DNA of 64,000 bases from Ktedonosporobacter rubrisoli (lineage in GTDB: Bacteria > Chloroflexota > Ktedonobacteria > Ktedonobacterales > Ktedonobacteraceae): contig NZ_CP035758.1 in assembly GCF_004208415.1 (NCBI RefSeq), positions 992,001 to 1,056,000 on the forward strand, written 5' to 3'. Below, piece by piece: positions 17,301 to 26,006 of the stretch. Both the position numbers and the translations under genes were made by a program. Numbering within the stretch: the first letter of the stretch is position 1; every line of letters starts with the position of its first letter. The notes below the pieces were generated by a model. It ran no database searches, was not told the DNA's origin, and worked only from the letters and a program-made list of their open reading frames with translations.

Positions 17301-18191
17301 TACATGCTTATAAATATCCAGCAATCTATTAGCTACCTCCAGCATACTCGCCGGGCGGGCCTCAACGCGCTCCTGTAGGCACTGACGCAGCAAGGACGCC
17401 AGCGCGTCGGGCATCAGCGGAATAGAAGGGTGAACAAGCCCCTGTTGAAGATAATCCTCCAACACATTTCTGGCGGCGGCCCCTCTCTGCCAGGTGACAT
17501 TTCCGGCAAACAAGTGTAGAATCGAGACGGCCCAGCTCCACATATCGGCCTTACGGCTCAAAGTCCGCTTTGCCGCCTGCTCTGGCGAGCAATAGGCCCG
17601 CGTACCGATCTGCTCCTTCTGGGCTTTGCCCGAGCTTTTTCTTTCTCCAGAAATAACAGGCAAACGTGCCAGGCAAAAATCTGTTACCTTCACTACCCTC
17701 TCTGCAGTCAGCAACACGTTGGCCGGCTTAACATCAAGATGGAGCAGCCCTTGCTCGTGGGCTGCATGCAAGCCCCAGGCAAACTGAATCGCCACATCGA
17801 GGATATGCTCTAGCGCCTGTTGCTGTCCTCCGGCATAGAGACGGTGGTTGCGAATCCATTCCGCCAGACTGCCCCCATCCACGTACTCAGTAAAGATCCA
17901 GGGTCCTGTTTTCAGCGTTTGGACGTAGTAGCATTGCACAATATTGGGATGCAGCCCAAGCTGTACCCAGCTCTGTATCTCATGCAGAAAGCTTTCGCGC
18001 ATCCCTGGTTCAGCCAATAAATCTGCTTTAAGAGCCCTGGCAGCCAGATCGACACCCCAACCATGGTGATGAACCTTATAGACAACACCCTTTCGCCCTT
18101 CCCCCAATGCATACATTATCTCATGGTGAGTCAGAATGCGATCACCGCGCTGCCAATCGGCAGGAATCTGGGAGTCAAGATCATCTTTCAT
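14385..18191 (-). CDS. Ser/Thr protein kinase-like protein with TPR and WD40 repeats
   Basis: 1268 aa. Residues about 22-290 are a Hanks-type kinase: Gly loop GEGRKGVVYKV, the Lys in RALKADL, catalytic HLDVKPANVLL (HRD altered to HLD) and DFC in place of DFG. Catalytic Asp and metal-binding Asp are both kept, so activity is possible but the activation loop is atypical. Residues about 370-470 are TPR-like (YYNLGLLSWRQAG). From about 480 to 1150 there are many WD40 blades, the last four the most regular (VVSGSSDKTLRIWDVAS). No membrane segment is seen, unlike the kinase at 60077. It is probably a cytoplasmic signalling scaffold. The last WD40 repeat is the source of the fragment at 13334-13393. 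Confidence 0.88.
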   Translation of the reverse strand: MKDDLDSQIPADWQRGDRILTHHEIMYALGEGRKGVVYKVHHHGWGVDLAARALKADLLAEPGMRESFLHEIQSWVQLGLHPNIVQCYYVQTLKTGPWIFTEYVDGGSLAEWIRNHRLYAGGQQQALEHILDVAIQFAWGLHAAHEQGLLHLDVKPANVLLTAERVVKVTDFCLARLPVISGERKSSGKAQKEQIGTRAYCSPEQAAKRTLSRKADMWSWAVSILHLFAGNVTWQRGAAARNVLEDYLQQGLVHPSIPLMPDALASLLRQCLQERVEARPASMLEVANRLLDIYKHVVGSAYFGSYLSPFAFLADHLNNRAVALTDLEAPAAEPQAAPTDDPATSENASPAAHVGRVAIAPASRQTTYASSRQMWQQALEADPNHIEAYYNLGLLSWRQAGQSDEALIQHLSGVAIPEYKRGQLGCMLAQIYLEQDNPTAALTLLKDIDEQFPENAGVQRLLEIAQHYMKLRREHLRALRSEAESFIDVSRDGKFALSLERYVQPAHPEPAQGGERSPALSPSGSSRPNRSAEFALGIWNVEMGRKLHKVSVHSQSLPGSISPDGRFVLYPHQSGMLRLWKIATGRDLRILPTSGFWAASWSYDGRLLLISDADGAAQLWEVEKGQCLATLDWQGKAMGLSGDGSLAAGYAEEGIVLWEVSTASIRDHLPETAQVTALDLSSSGDLLFVANAQGELKLWDVAAGQCLQCIQVSGQIQAISLSSCGKWACSRDERGITRLWELASGRCLRTFAPGWSGKMLDDDFIALLGSEIMLIRRLYAMTFAGTLQLARLTVSAEAARVEMQARSLLYQAGMALCNSQFAEALKALQTVRALPGYERSPAYIEAWQQLARFCQRRSLLTHRLLQTLDERGPSSALDHSGSIKAACLSSDGQLAFSMRMDNEIHIWDMKKGKKIKTCVHDEMGHWDSKLALSLSGNGQLFLSSREDGNLRLWHVKSGQCLQTIGDAEKVLAISLSFEGRFAFAGHADGTLSLWETSRGLLVHKMQGFHYGPALSVYVSSDGRLAISGGEDSCVYLWDVAAGSCLCVLPGHRGAITSVYLSFDGSLAVSGSTDGTIRVWRTADAECLAILRGHEGSVTSVCLSFDKRIVVSGSSDKTLRIWDVASAECIRVVEGHSDVVTAVSLSADRRLVLSGSADGAMKLWELDWELEAHDLMPWDDTALPYLSTFLTLHTPYAGELSAERQPTQQELLKCCQRQGKPIWNEKDFQRLIWSLQYAGYGWLRPEGVRRKLGALTAGWQGLLANPGPD

Positions 18192-18876
18192 CTCAAAACA
18201 AAGCCCTTCTTTCTTGCTCGTAGGTGAATCACATATATGTTTTTAACAATAAAGTTAAGGCTTGATTATTTATAGCGGCCCTGAACTTTAGAAATAACAG
18301 GGTAGGAGGAGCCTTCGTCATTCAATAAACTTGCTTGAAGGAGGTGAAATACCGCTGAGAGCAAAATCAGGACTAACATCTAAGCGGAGCTGAAACGAAA
18401 TAGTGAGAGAATTTTTGGCATGCTGATAATTAATAGGCCAGGAAGAATCCCCTTCAGGCTGTAGATACATAGTTCCCCCTTGAACAAATCATACATACAT
18501 ATATATCTATCGAAGTCAATCAGAATTTAGCACATCAACTATAGATCTGCTGTTAGCTAGATTACTTTTTCAATATTTGCAGGCAAAATAAGTGCAGGAA
18601 ATAAGAGAAAAGATAGTAAAGCAAGAAATTCTCCATTTGCCCGAAATGCCGCCCTGAAGCAGGTTTACAGGTGACAAGCGAGCTTACAGGTAATAGGAGA
18701 GAAGAGGGTTTGAGAGAAAGATCTCTCAGAACCCGGCAAGACACAAAACGCCTCCGTCCAGGGGAGGGTAGGATTCTCCAGCTTATTCCCAAACTGCCTG
18801 GTGAAAAGAAGAGAGCGCAAACGATCGTGCCAACCCAGCGCGCTGAGCAGGCTAGCCTAAAAGAGCGAGAGCTGAG
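18192..18876. other. gene-free stretch
   Basis: No gene is supported. It lies upstream of the kinase gene and downstream of the phosphorelay operon, so it should hold the kinase promoter. AT-rich patches at about 18235-18275 and 18485-18510 are the likeliest places, but I cannot define boxes. Confidence 0.4.
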
Positions 18877-20019
18877 CTATGTATGTGGAGCTAGCTGCTC
18901 TCGATTACGTGGAAGCCTGAAACAGAATGTGGCTCCTTTGCCTTCTTCACTCTCCACCCAGATCTGACCTGCCTGCCGATGAATAATCTCAGCGGCAATG
19001 TAGAGCCCGAGCCCAAGCCCAGATTTAGCTGCCTGTGCCGCTTCCTCTATTCTGTAGAAAGGATCGAATATCCTCTCTTGCTGTTCTTGAGAGATGCCGG
19101 GACCAAAGTCCTGAACGCAGAGCGTCACCGTTTGTGCATCGGCGTACGCCTTTATAAGGATAAGATCCGTATCGGGCGCATACTTCATAGCATTGGTAAG
19201 AAAATTAATAATAACCTGACCGATACGCTCCTGATCGCCCCAGACGCTAGCGTGCGTCGAGCCCTCTATACGCAGGGTATGGCTCTCGCTCGTCAGCTGC
19301 AGCTCCTCTACAATTTCCTTGACCAGCGTATCAAAATCGAAATTATCCTCGCGGAACTGGAACGTCCCCCCTTCGATCCTTGTAACATCCGACAAATCAT
19401 TAATCAGATCCGTCAGCTTCTTGATCTGTTTATCCATGTGAGCAGTAAGCATAGCTGCCTTCTCATCCTCGCCCCTGGCAAAGCGCCGATGCAGCAATTG
19501 CGCAAAACCCTTCAGGCTGGTGAGAGGCGTTTTCAGCTCATGCGTCACCATGCTGATAAATTCGTTCTTTCTTTTCTCAAGTTCCTTACTGGCAATCTGC
19601 TCGCGCAACAAATTCTCGCGCTCATGCTCGGCTTTTTTACGCTCGATAGCAAAGCGGATTACACGATGCAGCAGCTCGCCGCCAAGCTGACTTTTGGCAA
19701 TATAGTCATCGGCGCCTGCCTGCAAAGCCTGAATATCGATCTGGCCTGTGTTCATACCGGTCAGTAAGATAATTGGTAGGGCGTATCCCTGCTTTCTGGC
19801 TTCCCTGAGCAGCTCAATTCCATTGTTGGGACCCAGCAAATAATCTATCATGCAGAGATCATGACCGCCAGCCAGCATATGAGGTAGGCTGGCCTCATAG
19901 GAGGCCTCCCAGATTACCTCATAGTGAGCGCCTGGAATTTTGGCCAGCACGCGCTGCAAGAGGATGTAATCATCCTCATCATCTTCGATCAGTAGAACTT
20001 TCGTTGGACGTACTTCCAT
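18877..20019 (-). CDS. hybrid receiver-histidine kinase
   Basis: 380 aa. Residues 1-125 are a CheY-like receiver with the acidic pocket EDDEDD (12-17), phospho-acceptor Asp59 (CMIDYL) and Lys109. A coiled linker leads to a HisKA domain with His160 in MVTHELKTPL, then HATPase_c: N-box NFLTNAMKYAP, G1 DFGPGIS, G2 GLGLGLYIA. The receiver-first layout suggests it receives phosphate and then signals through its own kinase core. It is the third gene of an operon; its start overlaps the upstream receiver gene by 41 bp, so the two are coupled. No DNA-binding output is present. Confidence 0.92.
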   Translation of the reverse strand: MEVRPTKVLLIEDDEDDYILLQRVLAKIPGAHYEVIWEASYEASLPHMLAGGHDLCMIDYLLGPNNGIELLREARKQGYALPIILLTGMNTGQIDIQALQAGADDYIAKSQLGGELLHRVIRFAIERKKAEHERENLLREQIASKELEKRKNEFISMVTHELKTPLTSLKGFAQLLHRRFARGEDEKAAMLTAHMDKQIKKLTDLINDLSDVTRIEGGTFQFREDNFDFDTLVKEIVEELQLTSESHTLRIEGSTHASVWGDQERIGQVIINFLTNAMKYAPDTDLILIKAYADAQTVTLCVQDFGPGISQEQQERIFDPFYRIEEAAQAAKSGLGLGLYIAAEIIHRQAGQIWVESEEGKGATFCFRLPRNREQLAPHT

Positions 20020-20476
20020 ACATACCTTTCTCTACAAACGGCAGTGTCACAATCTCAAACCAATACTTGCCCAGCATTTGCATGACCTCGATCAGCGCCT
20101 CAAACGTCACCGGCTTGGTGATAAACGAGTTCACTCCCAGCTTGTAAGAGCGATAGATATCCTCTTCAGCCTTAGAGGTAGTGAAAACGACGACAGGAAT
20201 GTCTTTTAGCTCGGCATGAGATTTGAGCTCTTTAAGCGCCTCGCGCCCATCTTTGCGTGGCATATTCAAGTCAAGAAGGATCAGGCCGGGGCGTGGAGCC
20301 TTCTCAGTATTCTCATATTCCCCCCTATGGAGCAAATAATCCAGCAACTCTTCTCCATCGCGCACACAATAGAGCTCATTGAGAAGCTTACCTTTTTTCA
20401 AGGCCTTTTGTGTCAGAAGTACATCATCTTCATCGTCATCGGCCATAAGGATTACAATTGGCTGGACAGTAGCCAT
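19979..20476 (-). CDS. CheY-like single-domain response regulator (Rcp1 type)
   Basis: 165 aa. Receiver motifs: DDDEDD (13-18), Asp69 in LLDLNMP, TTS and KP (TKPVTF). The loop between beta-2 and the phospho-site (HRGEYENTEKAPRP) is typical of Rcp1-like regulators that pair with bacteriophytochrome-type kinases. It has no output domain. It starts 3 bp after the PAS-GAF kinase stop and overlaps the next kinase by 41 bp. It is probably the phosphate shuttle between the two kinases. Confidence 0.93.
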   Translation of the reverse strand: MATVQPIVILMADDDEDDVLLTQKALKKGKLLNELYCVRDGEELLDYLLHRGEYENTEKAPRPGLILLDLNMPRKDGREALKELKSHAELKDIPVVVFTTSKAEEDIYRSYKLGVNSFITKPVTFEALIEVMQMLGKYWFEIVTLPFVEKGMYGSTSNESSTDRR

Positions 20477-20479
20477 AGC

Positions 20480-22687
20480 TTACTGATCTCCTTTTTCTTC
20501 TATTCCTTGCGTCTCGTGCCCAATGGGTAATGTTACGGCAAAAGTAGCCCCATCCCCTACAGCACTTCTGGCGGTAACCGTTCCGCCGTGTCGCTCTGCA
20601 ATTTTGCGCACAACAGCCAGGCCTATACCGGTCCCTTCATATTCGCTCCTCCCATGTAAGCGTTGAAAGACTGTAAAGATACGATCCAGGTATTTCTCGT
20701 CAAAGCCAATGCCGTTGTCTTCCACAAAGATCTGGCAAAGCGGCAGCTCCGCTGGCTGCTCCTCGCTCGCTTCGTCACGTATTTTGCGGGCGTAAACCTT
20801 GACGACAGGCGCAGTATCTTTCTTGCGGAACTTAAGCGCGTTACCAATGAGATTCTGGAGCATCTGCCGCATCTGGAGTGGGTCAGCCTGGATGGTGGGC
20901 AGATCCTCAAGCTGCACGGTTGCCCGCGTTTGCTGGATCTGGGTTTCCAGGTCGTCAACCACTTCCTGAGCAATACGTTGCAGATCAACCGGGGTGAAGG
21001 GCAGAGCTTTGGTTGTCACGCGCGAAAATGTGAGCAGATCATTAATCAAAACCTGCATGCGTGAGGCCGCCTTACGCATGCGGTCAAGATAGGACCTTCC
21101 TTCTCCGAGTTCCGGCCCATGCTCCTCTTCTAGCAGGTTGCCAAAGGCCTGAATTTTGCGCAGTGGCTCTTGCAGATCATGCGAGGCGACATAGGCAAAA
21201 TCTTGTAATTCCTGATTGCTACGCTGCAGCTCGGCATTGAGGGCTTGCAATGCGTCAGTTGATTGTCTTAGCGTCTCCGTACGACGCTCGACGAGCGTCT
21301 CTAGATTGGCGTTGAGATTCTGCAAATCCTGATAGATGCGCGCGTTTTCCAACGAGAGCACCATGCGACTGGCCAGTTCTTCAGCCGTTGCAAGATCAGT
21401 TCTTGTATAGTTGCGCCGCGTTTCTGTCACCAGGAAGCTCAATACGCCATGCGTCTCGCCCTGACTGATCAAGGGCACAAACATGGCAGAATGGGCCTCC
21501 ACCTGTCGTAGCCAGGCCAGCTGAGGCTCTTTATGGCCCATCCTGGTAAGTAGCTCTTCGGAGACAAAAGGATAGAGCTCAGGCCTGGCATTGTGCAAGA
21601 TGTTAGCAATGATCATCGGGGTTTGCTCTGGCAAAGCTTCTTCGGCATCCGTGGTTTCTGGCAAGCCCGAGCGCACAGTAATTACCTGGCGCATTACTCC
21701 ATCTTCATCAAGCAGATCAACGCGGCACCAATCGGCCATCACCGGCACAGCCAGGCGGGCAACTTCTATCAACGCTTTGCGAAAGTCTAATGAAGTTGAG
21801 AGCTGCTTACTGGCCTCGGAAAGGAAATGGATATTCTCAAGGCTGTGCTTGAAGCTGGTAATATCTCGATTGACCTCTAATACGGTAATCGCTCTTCTTC
21901 CCCTCTGCTCCAGCATTACCCAACGGCTGGAGACAAAGAGATATGTTCCATCGCGCCGGGTATGAATAAGCTCGCCTTCCCAGGTCCCTTTCTCTCTAAG
22001 AATCTGCTGTATTTCTTTTAATGGCAACGGAAAAATCGTGTGGAGCAGCGTATAAAGCGGCTTTCCGAGCGCTTCTTGCTCGGTCCATCCATAGAGCGCG
22101 CTAGCCCCGTTATTCCAGAAGAGCACTTTGTTATCCTGGTTACTGACGATAAATGCATCATGGGCACTCTGGAGCAGTGTGGCCTGCCAGGCCAGCTGCT
22201 CTTCAGCTTCCTTGCGTTCAGTAATATCTATATGTATCCCGCTCATACGCAATGGATTACGGGCCTTATCGAAAATAATACTTCCCTTGGCGAGCAACCA
22301 ATGTATACTCTTATCTGGCCATATGACCCGAAACTCGGCTTGGAGCGCAGGACCCCCATTTATCGCTTTCTGCAAACTTTCTTGCACCTGTTGCCTATCA
22401 TCGGCATAGATCAGGTGTACCCATTGCTCATACTTGCCGGTGAAGCCACCAGCAGGCAGGCCATATAAGGCCTCTAGCTCATGTGACCAGGTGATATGAT
22501 TATTCTGGATATCCCACTCAAAGCTCCCGATATCCCCTATCTGTTGTCCCAAAACTAATTGCTCTTGCTCTCTACGCAGAAGAGCAAACGGCGTTTCCTT
22601 GTTTTGGGAGATTTCAGACGGCGCTGAAGAGTGAGGAAATGGCTCTTCCCCGGGGACAAGAGGGTTTTCGCGGCTATCCCCGCTCAT
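20480..22687 (-). CDS. PAS-PAS-GAF sensor histidine kinase
   Basis: 735 aa, soluble. PAS/PAC at about 45-160 (DITERKEAEEQL marks the end), a second PAS at about 165-280, GAF at about 290-450, a coiled coil, HisKA with His in YVASHDLQEPLRK near residue 508, and HATPase_c (NLIGNALKFRK, DNGIGFD, GTGIGLAVV). This HisKA subtype is the phytochrome-like group that signals to Rcp1 regulators. The GAF lacks a recognisable chromophore Cys motif, so the signal is unknown. ATG at 22687 with GAAAGGG upstream. It heads the three-gene operon and may overlap the 78-aa frame before it by 4 bp. Confidence 0.92.
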   Translation of the reverse strand: MSGDSRENPLVPGEEPFPHSSAPSEISQNKETPFALLRREQEQLVLGQQIGDIGSFEWDIQNNHITWSHELEALYGLPAGGFTGKYEQWVHLIYADDRQQVQESLQKAINGGPALQAEFRVIWPDKSIHWLLAKGSIIFDKARNPLRMSGIHIDITERKEAEEQLAWQATLLQSAHDAFIVSNQDNKVLFWNNGASALYGWTEQEALGKPLYTLLHTIFPLPLKEIQQILREKGTWEGELIHTRRDGTYLFVSSRWVMLEQRGRRAITVLEVNRDITSFKHSLENIHFLSEASKQLSTSLDFRKALIEVARLAVPVMADWCRVDLLDEDGVMRQVITVRSGLPETTDAEEALPEQTPMIIANILHNARPELYPFVSEELLTRMGHKEPQLAWLRQVEAHSAMFVPLISQGETHGVLSFLVTETRRNYTRTDLATAEELASRMVLSLENARIYQDLQNLNANLETLVERRTETLRQSTDALQALNAELQRSNQELQDFAYVASHDLQEPLRKIQAFGNLLEEEHGPELGEGRSYLDRMRKAASRMQVLINDLLTFSRVTTKALPFTPVDLQRIAQEVVDDLETQIQQTRATVQLEDLPTIQADPLQMRQMLQNLIGNALKFRKKDTAPVVKVYARKIRDEASEEQPAELPLCQIFVEDNGIGFDEKYLDRIFTVFQRLHGRSEYEGTGIGLAVVRKIAERHGGTVTARSAVGDGATFAVTLPIGHETQGIEEKGDQ

Positions 22688-22920
22688 ACTAACATGCCCT
22701 TTCCCGAACTAATAAAATTATAAGCTATTCTATAATTGTCTCGATTTACTATAACATTCCTGCTCACTTTCGACAAGTTTACGCTGCGCCGGTAGGACTC
22801 CTTAAGCCCCACCTGGCCTACCTTTAGAGCCGAAAGGCCAGGCCTATTATAAGTCAACTTACGCTCCATATGCTTGCTTGCTTGATCTATGGCGACAAGC
22901 AAGTTTTCTTCCTCTGGCAT
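22684..22920 (-). CDS. 78-aa hypothetical protein between YbaK and the kinase operon
   Basis: The ATG at 22920 has GAAGGAAATAA directly upstream and the stop overlaps the kinase start (ATGA), an arrangement that favours a real gene. The protein is short and charged with no recognisable domain or membrane segment. Against it, the 3' half includes an AT-rich, promoter-like stretch (TATAAT on the minus strand near 22720). It is either a small operon member or a chance frame. Confidence 0.35.
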   Translation of the reverse strand: MPEEENLLVAIDQASKHMERKLTYNRPGLSALKVGQVGLKESYRRSVNLSKVSRNVIVNRDNYRIAYNFISSGKGMLV

Positions 22921-22943
22921 TTATTTCCTTCAGCCCTTGTGCC

Positions 22944-23429
22944 TCAAGCCGTGGCTTGAATGAGGCTGGCGCCAGTGATCTTGAGCAGCTCGTCTACAGC
23001 TAATTGCAGATCGATGCCGCGCTGTCCGCCACTAACGATAATCTGGGGGAAGGCTCGCGCGTGCTCGTCGAGATACACATCAAACGGGCGATTGAGCAGG
23101 GCCAGAGCCGAGATTCCGCCGACCTTCAGGCCTGTCAACTTTTCGGCCTGCTCGTGGCTGGCCATCCTTACACTTTTGGCACCTACGGCTCGGGCAAGCT
23201 GTCGCAGGTCAATATGCTGATTAGCCGGCACCATCACGAGCAGTGGATGGGATTGAGGAGCATCTTCTCGCAAGGCCACCAGGGTTTTAAATACCTGAGC
23301 CGGGTCCATACCAAGTTCAGCGGCCACTTGTTCAGCATCACGAATTGTGTCAGGGAAACGATGCACAATATAAGAGATCTTGCGGGCGTCTAAAAAACGC
23401 ATCGCCATAGTACGTGCTTCTTTAGCCAT
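22944..23429 (-). CDS. ybaK: YbaK/EbsC-type Cys-tRNA deacylase
   Basis: 161 aa from the ATG at 23429, chosen because GGAGG lies 5 bp upstream; the frame is open 22 codons further but with no ribosome-binding site. It has the YbaK fold: an N-terminal helix, a segment ending in Q-V-F-K-T-L-V, LVMVPANQHIDLRQLARAVGAKSVRMAS, and GGISALALL in place of the usual GYxxGGxSP. YbaK frees cysteine from Cys-tRNA(Pro) mischarged by ProRS, and the Lys in VFKTLV is the conserved active residue. It is a cytoplasmic translation-fidelity enzyme and may be the first gene of the transcript continuing into the kinase operon. Confidence 0.88.
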   Translation of the reverse strand: MAKEARTMAMRFLDARKISYIVHRFPDTIRDAEQVAAELGMDPAQVFKTLVALREDAPQSHPLLVMVPANQHIDLRQLARAVGAKSVRMASHEQAEKLTGLKVGGISALALLNRPFDVYLDEHARAFPQIIVSGGQRGIDLQLAVDELLKITGASLIQATA

Positions 23430-23679
23430 CACTGCCTCCAGTTGCGTTGTGGGCTTCTGTCTTAAGATACTGGCGACCTCATCGATTAGTTGCATTCTTC
23501 TAACCTATTCACCATCCTATCCTAATGAGCCCGCTCCGACAAGCCCCAAAACTGCTGACGTGCTATACTATTTATCGGCTTCAGTCATCAATCCGCAACA
23601 AAAGGCCATAATTACTAGCCCGGGCTATTTCTCGGCGGTGCGCTTCTGACTCAGAGGGTCAAGCGTCCATAGCCCTTAC

Positions 23680-24035
23680 TACCATACGCTCCATAGCTCC
23701 GGCATTCCTACTCCTCGTGGCCGGGTTTACGGGGGTGAGACCTGCGGTCATGTTCTGGAATCGCGCGAAGGTGGTTGCCTCTATTTTGAGGCGAGATGGC
23801 TGTCTTTGGAGATATGCAGCTGATCGGGAAAATCTATAGGCTCCAACTGGCCCTCCTACCTATCGGTGACCATTTTGCGCTGGGGCCACATATTGAGCTG
23901 CTGGGGGTCAAGGATATTATCCCTACACAAGTACTCAGCGGCACACAGCAGGCTTTAGCTGAGGCGACCCGCCATATGGCTGGCCTGACGCTTCATGTCA
24001 TGCAGCCTGGCGAGACGCTTGATACTGACAAATAG
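23680..24035 (+). pseudogene. remnant of a UPF0173-type metal-dependent hydrolase
   Basis: The fragment encodes HSSGIPTPRGRVYGGE and then, after a frameshift near 23790, AVFGDMQLIGKIYRLQLALL, PIGDHFALGP and HVMQPGETL, which follow the C-terminal half of the UlaG-like beta-lactamase-fold hydrolases (typically AGDT.LFGDMKLIGE, LPIGD.FTMGP, IPMHY). The N-terminal half with the HxHxDH metal site is absent, the AGDT motif is destroyed by the shift, and a short deletion removes the IPMHY region. It is non-functional. Confidence 0.75.
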
Positions 24036-24074
24036 CCGAGATTGTCTATCAGGCACACTTGCAGCGCCGGCCAG

Positions 24075-25541
24075 CTACTTGCGTCCTGGGAAAGGACCTC
24101 GTTCGCGGGCCGGGGAGGGTTGAAAGCGATCCAAATCGGCCGCCGCAGTTCGCCCTTTGAGAATTACCTCATGCGCGCGCACAAGATCGGCGCGTAACAC
24201 ATGCTCGCGTCCCTGTTCTAGCGCATAGATAGCCCCGGTAATGCAGACTTCACGGAAATGGCTGCCTACTTGCCCCAATAACGCTGGCACAAGAGAAGCA
24301 TGCTCCTCCTCGCGATAGGTCGAGCCCAGAAAGCGTTGCAAGAAGCGAATTGCTAGCGCGGCATCCTTGACCGGCCCGATCTCGATCATGGCATCGATAC
24401 GTCCTGGCCGATCTCGTATACGTGGATCGATGCGTTCGGGATCATTGCTAGTCGCGAGCAAGAGCGTTCCCGCCGGATTATCAGGCGTCGCGACCCCATC
24501 GAGGGTATTGAGCACAGTTTGTAGCTCTTCCTGATCCGATACAAACATCTCAAAGTCCTCAACTAGCACGAGCGCTGGCAGGTTGTTGCGCTGGGCATCG
24601 CGCAAGGCGGAGGCCAGGCGGCGCCACGAGGTATCCCCGCGATCTGCAGGAGAGCCGCAGACATAGATTACCAGGCCACCTCTTTTAGCGTGTCGCGCAC
24701 CTTCGGCCTTTAAGAGCGTTGTTTTGCCAGTTCCCGGGGGACCAATGAGCAGGACCTTGCGCAAGCGCGGCACGTGGAGCGCTGCATAGCGGCTCAGCAT
24801 CTTGCGGTCAAAGATATGCCGCTGAGCAGCAACCTGGTCCAGCGTCTCCTGTGGCAGGACCACATCATCAAAGCTGGTTTTCTCTATCACCTCGGCCAGA
24901 TCATCATCGCCACCAACAATAACAATCTCGCCCTTACGCTTGCCGCGCACAATCTTGTCATGCAGGGAATCCAGCAAGTCTAGAAATGCCAGCCATTCAT
25001 CCTGACGCCCTGCCGGTAAGGCTACCAGGCGATCATCTTCATTATTATCATTGTTGTCATAATCGAAATAGACTGAGAGGGCTGTCCAGCCACTGGTAAA
25101 GCGATAGCAGATCCAGCCAGTTGGGACATCGGGGATCGTATGGCGGTCGCCCGGCTCGGCACGCTCCTGCATATTACTTTTAAGCAGGCTTCCGCTCTGC
25201 TCCACATTAGCGATCTGATATGCTGATGGAGGCGACTCAAGGCGACGCCAACTGGCTAGCTGACCGAAAGGCTGTCGTTTGCGTTGCTGGCCACTGGCAA
25301 CCAGCTTATCGAGCAGCATAGGATGGTGCTCAAAATACATGCTACGTACGGGAGGGATAAAGATCAGCGGCTCTCCATCCAGTTCAAGCTCGTGCCAGAG
25401 CATTCGCAATGCGCGGGTGAGCAATTCGAGCCGCTGCACCTGCATGTGAAATGTTATCGGCAGAGAGGAGGAACTGGCTTCATTCTTACGAGTTACGAGG
25501 AATTCAGTACCGATGGATTCGTTTTTTGCTTTATTATTCAT
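24075..25541 (-). CDS. AAA+ ATPase with a unique N-terminal region
   Basis: 488 aa. Residues about 30-200 are not recognised and include an acidic Asp/Asn-rich tract (DYDNNDNNEDD, 160-170). From about 225 it is a classical AAA ATPase: Walker A GPPGTGKTT (267-275), Walker B LVLVEDFE (near 320), sensor-1 ATSNDPERIDP, and the DRPGRID second-region-of-homology with arginine finger. This resembles Cdc48/proteasomal-type modules more than clamp loaders. The substrate is unknown; the N-domain is presumably the adaptor. It is transcribed away from an unusual hairpin-rich intergenic element. The C-terminus ends in an Arg/Pro-rich tail. Confidence 0.85.
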   Translation of the reverse strand: MNNKAKNESIGTEFLVTRKNEASSSSLPITFHMQVQRLELLTRALRMLWHELELDGEPLIFIPPVRSMYFEHHPMLLDKLVASGQQRKRQPFGQLASWRRLESPPSAYQIANVEQSGSLLKSNMQERAEPGDRHTIPDVPTGWICYRFTSGWTALSVYFDYDNNDNNEDDRLVALPAGRQDEWLAFLDLLDSLHDKIVRGKRKGEIVIVGGDDDLAEVIEKTSFDDVVLPQETLDQVAAQRHIFDRKMLSRYAALHVPRLRKVLLIGPPGTGKTTLLKAEGARHAKRGGLVIYVCGSPADRGDTSWRRLASALRDAQRNNLPALVLVEDFEMFVSDQEELQTVLNTLDGVATPDNPAGTLLLATSNDPERIDPRIRDRPGRIDAMIEIGPVKDAALAIRFLQRFLGSTYREEEHASLVPALLGQVGSHFREVCITGAIYALEQGREHVLRADLVRAHEVILKGRTAAADLDRFQPSPARERGPFPGRK

Positions 25542-25637
25542 ATATTACGTTTTCGAGTTCTGAGCTCTATTGAAGAAGGTACAAAACAGGGTTATGTCTA
25601 TAATAGCGGCTCAGTACTTCTCTGTCAACACTACATC

Positions 25638-25858
25638 GGTCTGCAGCAGGGCTATTTAGTTTTTAGAGAAGCAGGAGATACCTCTCCACTGGAGAGGGCA
25701 CCCTCTCTGGGAGAGAGGTATCCCTATCCGGGGGACAGGTATCAGAGGACAGCCAGTCCTCTGCCGGGGCATGGGGCGTGCCCCATTTTCCCTTCTTCTC
25801 GGGTGGGTGGGTGGGGCAAAACAGGAAAATTAAATAGCCCTGGGTCTGCAGCAGGGCT
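25638..25858. repeat. hairpin-array element bounded by repeats
   Basis: The outer direct repeats GGTCTGCAGCAGGGCT (25638-25653 and 25843-25858) overlap inverted arms AGGGCTATTTAGTTTT (25648-25663) and its complement with one mismatch (25826-25841). Inside are three contiguous 21-bp units (25681-25701, 25702-25722, 25723-25743; CCTCTCC-type start, GAGAGG core). The first two fold into perfect 7-bp hairpins and the third into a weaker one. Two more perfect hairpins follow: CAGAGGAC/GTCCTCTG (25743-25763) and ATGGGGC/GCCCCAT (25771-25786). It is either a MITE-like repeat or a structured RNA. It lies between divergent genes. Confidence 0.65.
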
Positions 25859-26006
25859 TTCCACTGCTCCTGAAAAGGGATTGTAAAGAGGGCACAACAA
25901 CCAGAAATGGAAAGTTCGGCAAAAAGCGCGCTGTTGCAAAAAAAATCAGGCAATGTTAGAATCGGCAAGCGTCAGCAAACTATAAAAAGGATCAGGGCCA
26001 CAAAGC

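Noticed and set aside
18979..19767. 262-aa plus-strand frame
   Set aside because: Antisense to the receiver-kinase hybrid, whose motifs are complete; no independent evidence.
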